A DNA stretch of 64,000 nucleotides from Streptomyces griseus. Its GTDB lineage: Bacteria > Actinomycetota > Actinomycetes > Streptomycetales > Streptomycetaceae. A program made the position numbers and the translations under genes. Every line of letters starts with the position of its first letter. The first letter of the stretch is position 1. The DNA is taken from the NCBI RefSeq assembly GCF_900460065.1, contig NZ_UAVD01000009.1, positions 102,808-166,807 on the forward strand, given 5' to 3'. This document shows, piece after piece, positions 43,277 through 53,800 of this stretch. A model generated the notes under the pieces. It worked only from the letters and a program-made list of their open reading frames with translations, made no database searches and was not told the DNA's origin.

Positions 43277-44817
43277 CGGTGGACACGCTCGCGGCAGCCG
43301 GGCCCGACGCCGCGGACCGCGTCCGTGCCGTACGGCAGCGTCACGCCCGCCGAGGTGACCGCGGCACCGTGCGCGGGCACGCGTACACCCTCTATCTCGT
43401 CGCCCTGTTCGCCGCGTTCTACCTGGTGCCGGTGGTCCACGCCCGGAGCACTTCGCCCGCGTCGGTCTCCGTGGGCTCCCTCACGGAGGCGGCGCCCCTG
43501 GTCTGCGCGCTCGCGGTGGCGGTGTGCTGGGGGGCCCAGGTCGCCGGGCGGTTCTGGGGGCCGGTGGTGGTCCAGCCGTTCCTGCTGCACGTGTTCATGT
43601 CCACGGACATCCCCCCGACGCGCTATCTCGGCACGATCGCACGGCGCCGGCTGACGTACGTCGGTGCGACCGGACTGCTGTCGGCCTGCGCGGCGGCCTA
43701 CCTCGCGACCGATCTCTTCGACCACCTCGACTCCGCGGTGCAGGGCTTGGCGTCCGGGGTGGGGCTCAGCGCCCTCGCCGCGTTCGCGTGGCTCTGGGGC
43801 CAGGTGCGGCCGTTGCGCGACAATCTCCTGGTGGCTTCCGCCGTCGGCGGCGGGGCCGCGCTGGTCGCCGGGGTGAGCCGAGTGGCTCCGGACAGCGGAG
43901 TGGGTCTGTGGCTCCTCGCCGGAGTGCTGGCGGCCACCGCGGCGGTCCTGGGGCCGGCGGCACTCCGGGCGATCGGCGCCGTCGACCTCGCCCGGCTCGC
44001 CCGGGAGTCGGCCCGCGCGTCCCAGGCCCAGACCTACGCCTGGACCGGGACACTCCATCACGCGCTGGATCTGTACCGGCCGGAGCCGTCCGGTCTCACC
44101 TCGGCCCTGATCCGTCCGGACGGGCGTCTTCGCGGGTATCTCGCCCAGGGTGCGATCCGGGCGCTGCGGACACCCGGGCGCGCGAGCGCGGGCGCGGCGC
44201 TCCTGCTGATCGGCTCCGCCGTGCTGACGCACGGGGTGGCCGGGCGGGGCCAGGGTCCGGGGTCATGGCTGTGGGCCCTGGGGGCGCTGTGCGTGTACCT
44301 GGGCTCGGGGTGGGTCGGCGAGACGTGGCGCGGGCTGCGGGACGAGCTGACCCTGGCTCCGCTGTTCGGCGAGCGGTGGGGCGGAACCCTGGCCCGCACA
44401 CTGACCTGGCCCGTCGTCGCGGTGACGGTCGGCGCTCTCCTGGGGGGCGGCTTCGCCGTCCTCGTCCGGTGGGACCACCACAGCGGGCAGCTCGGTGGCA
44501 CGGCCCTTCTCGTCGCCGGGTCGGTGGTCATGGCGCTGGGGGCCAGGTTCCTGCGCGAGATGAAGCTGGATCTCCCGCTCGAACTGCTCCTCCCCGTCAT
44601 CACGCCGTTCGGGGACCTCTCCGGGCTGCGGGTCATCGCCTGGCAGTTCGACGGGTTCGTCGTCGTGCTGATGGGGGTCGCCCTGATGGCCGCGCTGCCG
44701 TCCGCGGCCGGTGCGGCGGTGGTTGCCGTCTGCGTCGCCGCCGGCTGTGTCTGGACAGGGCTGCGCCGCACCGGCTGGGCGCACCGGGGGCTTTTCTCCC
44801 GCCTCGGGCGCGGGTAG
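43273..44817 (+). CDS. Polytopic membrane protein, presumed permease of the linaridin ABC exporter
   Basis: The 514-residue product starts in an ATGA overlap with the ATPase gene. It has about ten or more hydrophobic segments (for example ALFAAFYLVPVVHA, LWLLAGVLAATAAVLGPAAL, GTALLVAGSVVMALGARFL and ALPSAAGAAVVAVCVAAGCVWTGL). A basic N-terminus and a central soluble loop (about 235-280) stand out. No catalytic motif is visible. Translational coupling to the ATPase gene and position at the end of the operon support a permease role; the linaridin literature has a CypP-type gene in a comparable place, but I am not sure of the equivalence. The gene converges with the giant-protein gene 36 bases downstream. 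Confidence 0.8.
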   Translation: MTVDTLAAAGPDAADRVRAVRQRHARRGDRGTVRGHAYTLYLVALFAAFYLVPVVHARSTSPASVSVGSLTEAAPLVCALAVAVCWGAQVAGRFWGPVVVQPFLLHVFMSTDIPPTRYLGTIARRRLTYVGATGLLSACAAAYLATDLFDHLDSAVQGLASGVGLSALAAFAWLWGQVRPLRDNLLVASAVGGGAALVAGVSRVAPDSGVGLWLLAGVLAATAAVLGPAALRAIGAVDLARLARESARASQAQTYAWTGTLHHALDLYRPEPSGLTSALIRPDGRLRGYLAQGAIRALRTPGRASAGAALLLIGSAVLTHGVAGRGQGPGSWLWALGALCVYLGSGWVGETWRGLRDELTLAPLFGERWGGTLARTLTWPVVAVTVGALLGGGFAVLVRWDHHSGQLGGTALLVAGSVVMALGARFLREMKLDLPLELLLPVITPFGDLSGLRVIAWQFDGFVVVLMGVALMAALPSAAGAAVVAVCVAAGCVWTGLRRTGWAHRGLFSRLGRG

Positions 44818-44844
44818 CGGGCATCGTCGTCGCCCGGGCGGGCC

Positions 44845-44865
44845 GACACCCCCTCACCGGGTGTC
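44845..44865. terminator. Small hairpin between convergent operons
   Basis: GACACCC (44845-44851) pairs with GGGTGTC (44859-44865) around CCTCACC. It spans the stop codon of the minus-strand giant gene and lies 27 bases past the permease stop, so it could act as a weak bidirectional terminator. Confidence 0.45.
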
Positions 44866-47800
44866 GAGCAGGGCCCGGGCGTGCTCGTCGGGGAAGAGGC
44901 CGTCCCGGGCGACGTGGTCGCGCAGTTCCCGCTCGGTGAGCGGGTACACGTTCCAGTACCGGCCCCAGTTGTCCTGGTAGTCCAGTGCCGGGTCGTGGCC
45001 GGGAAGGCCGTCGAGCGCCAACTGGGCGCCGCGCATCACCTCGTGGAACGAGTGGTGGCCCGCCGACATCGAGGTGGCGATCATGCCGGCCCGGATCAGC
45101 CCGAGGTCCAGGTCGATGCCCCACCGGTCCCGCATCCGGGCGGCGTGCACCAGGAAGCGGTAGGTCGAACCCGCGGTGCCGGTCGCGACGAGGCCGCCCG
45201 AGTCCTCGGACGCTCCCTGGAAGCCGGAGCTCATCGCGAGGTCGTACACCGAGGTCGCCGGCATCCAGGTGAGCCCCTGGTCGTCGACCGCGAGCAGCCG
45301 CTCCGCCCGGCTCAACGGCGGACGCACGTCGTCCGGGCGGGTCCGGACCAGGTGGGCCCTGGTGGCCCTGGCGAGCGCCGCCTGCTTCTCCTGCGCGGTG
45401 AGACGGTCGTCCAGCCGGAGCTCCTCGGCGAGCCGCTCCAGTTCGGCGCGGCCCTCGGCCTGTCGGCGGCTGGGCCGCTCCGCCTCGATCTCCGGGTGCT
45501 GGTCCTCGCGTCCGCCGAGCATCTCCGGCACCAGGTCGCTGGAGATGCCCTGGAACAGGAAGGTCACGAGCTCCCGCAGATTCCCGCTCCGCAGCACCTG
45601 CTGGAGGGCCGGCCTGCCGGTGCCGACGGAACCGGCCAGGCTCGGGTTCTCGCTGCCGAACGTGGCCAGGTGGCGCGGGAACTGCTGCCGGGCCCGCTCC
45701 CACGCGGCGCGGGCCATCTTCCGGAACTCCTCGGTCACCGCCTCGTTCTCGGCGAGGTGGTCGGCCAGGCGCCGTTCGAAGGCGAGGGACTCCTCGGCGT
45801 AGCGGATGCGGGCCCGGACCCACGCGGGCACCTCGACACCGCGGTCGGGGCTCGTCCCGACGGACCGGCGAGACGTTCGGGACCCGGCCCGGCCGGGGGC
45901 GGACCCGGCGCTCCCGGGCGGTTCCGTCGGGGACCCGGTGGCCGGGGCGGGGCCGGAGGCGGGGCGGGGCGGGGCGGGTGTCCCGGGCTCGGTCGGCTCG
46001 CCGAGGGGTTCGGGGCGGTGCGGGCGCGGTGCCGGGGTCCGGCGGCGGTCGTCGATGTCGACCGTCACCACCCGTCCCCGGTCCGGGTCCGTGGCGCCCC
46101 GGACCCGCTTCGCGTCCTGCGTGAGCCGGAAGTCCGAGAGTGTGACGTGCGGTCCGGGGGCGCCTTCCTGGAACGTCCTGAGCAGCCGGCCGAGCCGGTC
46201 GCCGAGCGCGCCGGTGACCGCCTCCGCCCGTTTGCGGCCGCTGGCCCGCGAACGGTTGCCGTGCCCGGTGACGGTGACCGTCGGCAGGGGCAGCCCGTTG
46301 GCCCTGTTCCACAGGCCCGCCCGGGCCAACGACAGTGCCAGGGCGTCCAGGTTCTCGTCCTGGTCGGACGCCGGGTTGTGCCGCTGCTCCGCGAACCGCA
46401 GGGTCCGCTGGTGCGGGCGGGGCGTGTGTCCGTGCAGGACCACCGTGGTGAGCGGGTTGGAGACGGCGGACGGCCCCTCCGACAGCAGGGCCGCGTTGAC
46501 CGCGTGCGCCGACTCCCCCGGGCGCCTGCTGTAGGCGCGGAAGAACCACAGGTCCTTGTCGTCGGTGACGGGCGCCGCGGCCCGGACCGCGTCCCGGGCG
46601 CGGGCGCGGGCCCGGTCCACCTCGCGCTGTGCCGTCGCGTGCTCGGGGCGGTCCTCGGCAAAGTACCAGCGGACCTGTTCCGCCTCGTGTACGCCGGCCA
46701 GCGCCCGGGCCGCGTGCGCGAAGCCCTCCAGCCGTACGATCTCCGCCGCTTCGGCGCCACCGCGCCGCGCCTCCTCGGCCCGCCGGTCGGTCTCCCGGGC
46801 CAGTCGGCCGAGTTCGTCCGCGTCGTAGCGGTCGAGGTTGTCGTCGACGATGTCGTCGAGCCGGTCCGCCGGGAGGTCGGCACGGGAGTGGGTCGCGTTC
46901 TCCAGGGTGATCTGGTGGGCGCCGTCCTCACTGGCCAGCACCACCTGGGCGAAGTGGTAGGGGGCGTGCGGACCGGCCGGGGCGCCGGGCTTGGCGTGGT
47001 TGTGGGTGAACAGCTGCGCCCCGCCGTCGTTCGTGGTGCTGACCGACTGGATGAGATAGCCCTCGCCGACCTCCGCCCAGGCGAACTGGTTGACCCCGGT
47101 GCGGGCGGCGGCCGCGTTCAGCGGCCCGCGCAGCGTGTTGTCCGGCGTGTGGCTCAGGGCCCGGCCGTACGGCTCGCCCGGGGTGGGCGCGCCCACCACG
47201 CCGCCGGTGAAGCGCGGGTCCGAACCCGCCCGGCGGGCCGCCCAGTCGGGTGTGACGCCGGCGGCCGGGCGAACGCCCCGGGCGGCCTCCGTCAGGGCCT
47301 GGGCCAGGTGGTGGGTGCCGGTGACCTCGCGGCCGTGCAGTCCGTTGACCGGGGCCGTGGCGGCGGTGCCGTCGGGGCCGCGGAAGGCGAGGTGGGAGAG
47401 CGGTGGGGCGTCGGCCCCGGCGACCGTCCGGGCGAAGTCCCGGGTGAAGGCGTGCTCGGAGGCGCCGGACGCGGTCAGGAACCGTGCTTCCACCCGGAAC
47501 AGCGGCTCGCCCGTGGAACCGTCCTCCCGGGGCAGCAGCAGGCGCACGGAGGTGTCGGCCGTCAGCCGCACCCCGGCGCCGGTGGCGGCCAGGAGCGCGG
47601 CGGAACGCTCGATCGCCGCCCGGGTCGCGTACACCTGCCGGCTCCTGCCGGTGGTGTCGTCGCCGGCCGAGTGCAGGGCGAGCGTCCGGTCCTCGGAGAT
47701 GTGCAGCGGCGGCCGGTCGGTGGTGTGGACGAACCCCTGGTCCTGGTGCGGCAGGATCAGGGCGGGCGCGTCGGGTCCGTCCCCTGCCCGTACCTCGCCG

Positions 47801-50800
47801 ACCGCCCGGGGGTGAAGCTCGGTGAACAGGACTCCGGTGCCGCTCTCGTCGACGACCCGGTAGTCGCGGGTGATCAGGGGCCGGGGGCGCAGGGCGTCGA
47901 TCCGGCGTTCCCACTGGGCCAGGTCGGCGAGCCGGTCGAACTCGGCGTCCCCGTCGTCGGTGGAGTCGCTGTCGCTCTCGGAGTCGCCGCCCGGGTCGCT
48001 GTCGCTGGTGAGGTCGCGGGCGCCGGTCAGTCCGGGGTCCCGCGGTGGTGGCGGCGCGGCCCAGTCCGGCCCGGTCTCCCCCGGGCTCCGGTGGACTACC
48101 AGGCGGCGCTCGCCGGTGGTGGGGTGGTCGGCCACCTCGACCGGGCGCCGCGGGTACCAGGTGGGGCGGGCGGTCGTACCGGAGACCAGGTTGGCGACCT
48201 GCGCGGCGAACGTCTCGGGAAGCACCAGGACGATGTCCGCGCCGCGCGGGCGCCGGGAGTCGTAGGAGATGATCCGGGCCATCTCCACGGGGTCGCGGAC
48301 CACGAAGGTCCGCCACGGCGTGACGATCTCGACGCCGCCGCCGTCGGCTTCCTCGGCCACGATCACGTACGGGCCGCGCCACGGCGCGGGCTGCCGGTCG
48401 ACGGCGCCGGAGCGTTCGGCCAGGTAGGAGTCCGGCTCCGGGGGGCGGTGGCCCGTCCCGGTGAAGTCACGGCCGGCCGGGCTCCGGTCCTCGGTGTGCA
48501 GCAGGGTCTCCTCGGCCAGGGCGTCCCGCCGGGTCTCGATCTGACGGTCGATGAAGTACGCGGCGAGGTCCTCGGCGCTCTCCAGGTCGTCCGACGACGC
48601 CTCCAGCGCCAGCGCTCCGAGGTCCAGCACGTCCTGGGGGCTCACCCGGGTCCGGCGCGGCAGGTGCAGGACCTCGTGGGTGAGGCCGGTCAGGCCGGCC
48701 CGGAGCGGACGGCCGCCCGCGGCCCGCTCGACCAGCGCGTACAGCGCCTCGGAGGTCTCCTGGAGCCGGGAGCGCGGCGCCCTGCTCCACTGGGGGCCGA
48801 ACACCGTGCTCAGCCACCGCGGGTCGGCCCAGGCCGGAGGGGTGACCTCGTCCCCGTCCTCGGAGTCCGGACCCCTTCCCCCGTCCCCGTCCCCGGGGTG
48901 GATCGCTCGGTCCGGGGACGGGGGCTCCGCACCGGAGAACGTGCTCAGTTCGTACGCCTCTTCGTCATCCGGCGGCGCCGGGAGGCCGCTGCCGGTGGGG
49001 GACGGCGGCAGCGGAACGTCGGCCGGATCGGGCCGCGCGGGGCTCCCGGCCTTCGGCGCGGGGGCCGGGGTGCGCGGGAGCAGGGGGACGAGGTCGCCGC
49101 CGCGGCGACGGAGCCGGAGGGTGGGGGCGTCCGGGGACGGGCCGGCGTAGGTGTGGACGGTGCCGTTCTCCTCGACCAGCGTGACGGTGGCACCGGTCGC
49201 GGCGGCGGCCCACTCGGCCACCGCGCGGTCGGCGTCCGGTCCCCACGGGGCCTCGGCCAGGTGGCGGCGCAGATGGCCGTCGCGGGCGTCCCGGCTCGGT
49301 TCGGGAACGCCCGGGCGGGCGGGCAAGGGGGGTGGGGCGAACAGCGCGTCGCGCTCCGCCGGTTTGCCGGGCAGGCCGTTCAGCCGCATCAGCAGGGCGG
49401 GCGATGCGTCGGCGCGGGTGCGCAGGCGCGAGGCCTCCCGGCGGTCCGGGCCGGGTTGCGCGGCTGCCTGGCGCAAGGCCGTGGAGAGCGCGCCGAAGAA
49501 GCCGTTGCCCCGGCCGGTGGGGGCGCCTTGGGTGTAGGTCGCACCGTCGGGGGCGGTGAGTACGCCGTCGCGGTCCAGACGGTAGCGCGGGACGGTGGCG
49601 TCGGCGGGCGGCAGCCAGGGGGCGGTGGTGTGGCCGCGGTGGGTGAGGGGCTTCGCGGGAGGCGTCGCCGTGCCCGTCGCGACCGCGCCCGTTGTGCTCC
49701 CGCCCGCCGCGGACGTCGTCGTGGGCGTCGGCAGTGGCGTCGCGACCGGGGGCGGGGTGCCGGCCGGGAGCGTGGCGTGGAAGAAGCCCTGCTCGGCGAG
49801 GAGCACCGGGTCGGTGGCCGCGTCGACCGCCGCCGGGTCCGCGCCGTGCGGGAGGAAGACCTGCTGGCGGCCCTCCCCCGTCACCACCGTCAGCGGGGTG
49901 CCCAGGACCCGGGCGGCGAGCGCGGGCAGGAGGTCGGCGCCCCCGTGGTCGCCTGCGCGGCGCTCGGGCGGGGCCGTCTCTCCGGCGTCCCGGTCCGTGG
50001 CGTCCGCCGCCGGCGGCTCGGCGGCGAAAGGGCGGGACAGGGCCGCGACGGCCAGCGCGACCCGCTGTTCGGGCGTCGGCCAGAACGTCTGCGGCAGACG
50101 GCCGAACGCGTCGAACTCCGCCTGCTGCGCGGCGGTCAACCTCACTCCGGACAGGTCGAGTTCGTCGCGCGTGAACGTGTCGGCGGCGTCCAGCGCCAGG
50201 GCGTCGAGCAGATCCTCGTTGCCGTGGTCGGCCAGCGCCCAGGCGAGGCGGTCGCGCGCGGCGGCGACGGCCTCGGCCGTGACCTCCGGATCCGCGGGCC
50301 GGGCCGCGAACCGTTCGGCGAGGTCGGTGCCGAGGAGGTGGGGCAGGCGTCCACGGTCCCGGGCCACGGCGAGCAGCGCGTGGAAGAAGGAGGCGCCGTC
50401 GTGCGGTACGGCGTGGACGTCGCGCACCGTGGCGCCGTCCGGCGAGGTGAGGGTGCGGGGAGCGGAGTCGGTGGCGTCGGTGATCGTGTACGGCTCCGGC
50501 GCCTCGGAGCGCCAGTCGGGGGCGGTGTACTCCTGCGGCGGGTCCTTCACCTCGGCCGAGACGGAGCCCTGGTGGTGTGCGGTGAGACGGGTCGCGGCGA
50601 GGTGGAGGCGATGGTGGTCCGCGGCGGCGGCGTCGGTGTGCCGCCGCCACCGGCGTACCTCCTCGCGGGCCGTCCGCCAGGCGGCGACGGCCGGGGACCG
50701 GTCCATGGACCGGGGCAGGACGGTGGCCAGGTCGGGGTGGCCGTCACCGAGCGCGGCCCGCTCGTCCGCGCTCAGGTCGAGCCAGGCCTCCCGGGCCCTG

Positions 50801-53800
50801 GCGCGGGCGTCGTAGTAGTTCTTCTCGGCGGCGGCGAGGTCGGCCGCCGCCTTGGCCTGGTCGTCCCAGGCGGTGCGGGCCTCGTCGGGGAACGTGGTGT
50901 CGTCCAGGAGTCCGTGGTCGCGGGCGATGTCCTCGCGCAGCCAGACCAGGGCGGTGGTCTCGGCCTCGGCGGCGCGGGGGCCCCGCCGGGGCTTGCCCAG
51001 GGCCCGCGCGGGGCGGCTGTCGGTGAACCGGTGGTCCACCTCGGCCACCGAGAGCCAGCTCACCGGGATCGCGAAGAGCATGCTGCGGTCCGTGACGACC
51101 TTGACGTGGGTGCCCAGGGTGGTGTCCGTGGCGCCCTTGAGCGTGGTGCCGTCGTTCGCCCCGCCGATCGGCACCGTGGCGCCGGGGTTGGTCACCCCCG
51201 CGTTGCTGTTGCCCGCCATCGGCGAGGAACTCACGGCGCCCTCGACGTTGTCGACGATGCCGCTCTCCAGTGCGTCGGAGGCCTTGCGCCGCCGCATCGC
51301 CTCCATCCGCGGCTTGTTCTCCACGGCGAGCAGGCGGGCGCCCCGGCGGTGCATCCTCGCGTAGAGGCGGGAGTCGGCGGTGTGGGACTGGCCGAAGAGG
51401 TGGGCGGAGGCCTGGGTGGGCAGCGGCGAACCCTCCGCGCCGAGGGCCTCGCGGAATCCGGCGGTCAGGCCGACCTGGCCGGCGGCCTCCCGCTGGGCCT
51501 CGGCGGGGGCGGTGCCGAGGCCCGTGAGCGGCGTGTGACGGGCCATCCGCACACGCTCCGCGAGCACCGCTCCCGAGTGCCGTCGGCCGAGGTCGCTGTC
51601 GCCCGGCGAGCCGTCGGCGCGCGCGGTGGCGAGCGTGAGGGCGTCGTGCACGTTGACCGCGCCCAGCACGTCCACGGCGAGGATGCCGGACCCGATCCGG
51701 TCGTCGACGAGCAGGACGTCCGGATCGGGGGCTCCGGTCTCCCCGACGGTGGGGCGGCGCCACTTCGCGACGGCCTCCGGGCGCGCCTGATCAGCGGTCA
51801 GCAGCGTGACCGCGCGTTCCGGTTCCGGGATCTCCTGTTCGGTGAGCGCGCCCGCCGCGCCGTCGCCCTCCGGGGTGAGCAGGCTCGTCGGGAGGATCTC
51901 GCCGAGGCTGCCGACCGGGGCGGTGGCGGTGGGGCCGAGCGGTTCGCCGGAGGCGTCCGTCATGGTGACGGTCAGGGTGTAGGAGGTGACGATCTCGGCG
52001 TGCGTCTGGGTGGTGGCGATGTTCGGCATCGCGGTGCTGCCTGCGGTCTCGGTGCGGGCGCTCGACCGCTGCCTGGCTGCGGTGCCCTGGAGCGCGGGGT
52101 TGGCGACCAGCACGCCGCTGCCCGCCGCGCGCTGGCTCGCGCTGAGCGTCACGTCGGCCCCGCGGTCCTGGGTGGTGCCGGCGGCGTCGTCCCGGGCGGT
52201 GGTGCGGTAGTCCTCCAACTCGTAGCCGGTGCGGAGCCGTTGCACGGTGGTCGTGACCGGGGTCAGCGTGAACCGGAGCTGCCCGGGGCTGCCGCCGACC
52301 GGCAGGTGGTGCGGGCGGGACCAGGCGCGGTAGCGGACCGGCAGGGTCATCCCGTCGGTCGTCAGCTCGTGCAGATGGGAGCGGAGGAAGTCCGGCGAGA
52401 GGCGTTGGAGGACCTGTTCGCGGTCGTGCGAGGGGACGCCGATCCTCTCCAGCTGCCCCATCAGCCGCTGCGCCGCCGGGCCGGCGTCGAGTTGGCCGCT
52501 GGGGTGGGAGGGGAAGCGGCGGCCGCGCAGGAAGGGGGGCAGCCGGTAGCCGCCGCCGAGGTTGTCCGGTGTGGTGGCGCCGAGGCCGTCCGGCGCGAGC
52601 CCGGCTTCGATGGCGTCCTGCATCGGCAGGTGGAACATCACCGCGTCGCGGACGCGCTGGAGCGCTGCGGCGGCCCGGCGCGGCGCGAGCTTCCGCCCGA
52701 GGCGCTCCGAGATCCGCCCGGCGGCGGCCCCGATCCCGGCCCCGGGACGGGTGCCGACCGCCCCCATCGCGGCCGTCCAGCGGTCGCGAACCGCGACGGT
52801 CTCGACGGCGTCGGCGACCACGAGGTACATCCGCCCCGCGTAGGCGAGGGTGGTGTTGCGGCCCCGGGTGAGGGTCTGCGAGGCGCTGCGGCCCTTGCCC
52901 CAGGCGTACTGGAGGGCCGTCGCGTACGAGCCGACGACGGCCTGCTCCCCCGGCGCCTGCTGCAAGGGCATGGTGGCGCCCTGGAGGCCCAGGGTGGTGC
53001 GGGAGACGGTGCTGGAGGTTCCCGCGACGCGGTGCTCGTTGCCGATGGTGGCTTCGAGGCTGCCGGGCTTCGGGTCGCTCATCACCCGTACGTTGCCGAG
53101 TTCGCCGCGGACCGCGGCCTTCAGGTAGTGGGTGGCGAGGGGGCCCGCGCCGCTCAGTCCGGTGATGCGGGAGCCGAACGGGCCTAGGTACTGGCCGAGT
53201 TGTCCGGCGATGCTGAGATCGGCCATCGCCCGGCGCAGGGCGGTGCGTATCGGGGCGCCGGGGGCGCTCACGTGCCAGGAGGTGCCGGAGGCCCGGTCGG
53301 CGGTGTCCTGGACGAGCCGCTGGCGCTGCCGGCCTCCCTCGGCGCTGAGGACCACGTGCGGGGCGCTCAGGAGCCTGCGGACGAGCTGCCGCTCGGACGG
53401 TTGCCCGTGGGGCAACGGGCGTGTTCCGTCGAGCAGTTGGTCCGCTTCGGTGGCGGACAGGGGGCGCGGCGCGGGGGTGGGCGCGGGGGCCGTGGAGGTG
53501 GCCGCCGCCGGGCCGGTGGCCGGGCCGGTGGCCGGCGGGTCGGTGGGGGCGTAGCGGTCGGAGCCGTGTGCCGCGGGCACGGCGAGCTCCACCCGGCCCA
53601 CGGTCTCCGTCCCCCGGCTGAACAGCGGACGCTCCTCGACCTTGCTGACGAACAGGCCCGCGCCCAGCAGGCCGACCGAGGCGAGCCGGGCCCAGCCGCG
53701 GGGGCGGCGGTGCCCCTCGAAGGTGGCGCCCAGCTCCACCCGGTAGCTGTAGAGATCGGCTCCGCTCTGGAACGTCAGCTGGTCGTGGGCGACCGCGACG

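Noticed and set aside
44881..53187. 2768-codon open frame on the plus strand inside the giant gene
   Set aside because: Shadow frame; no domain, low-complexity Gly/Arg/Val composition, and the minus strand encodes recognisable segments.
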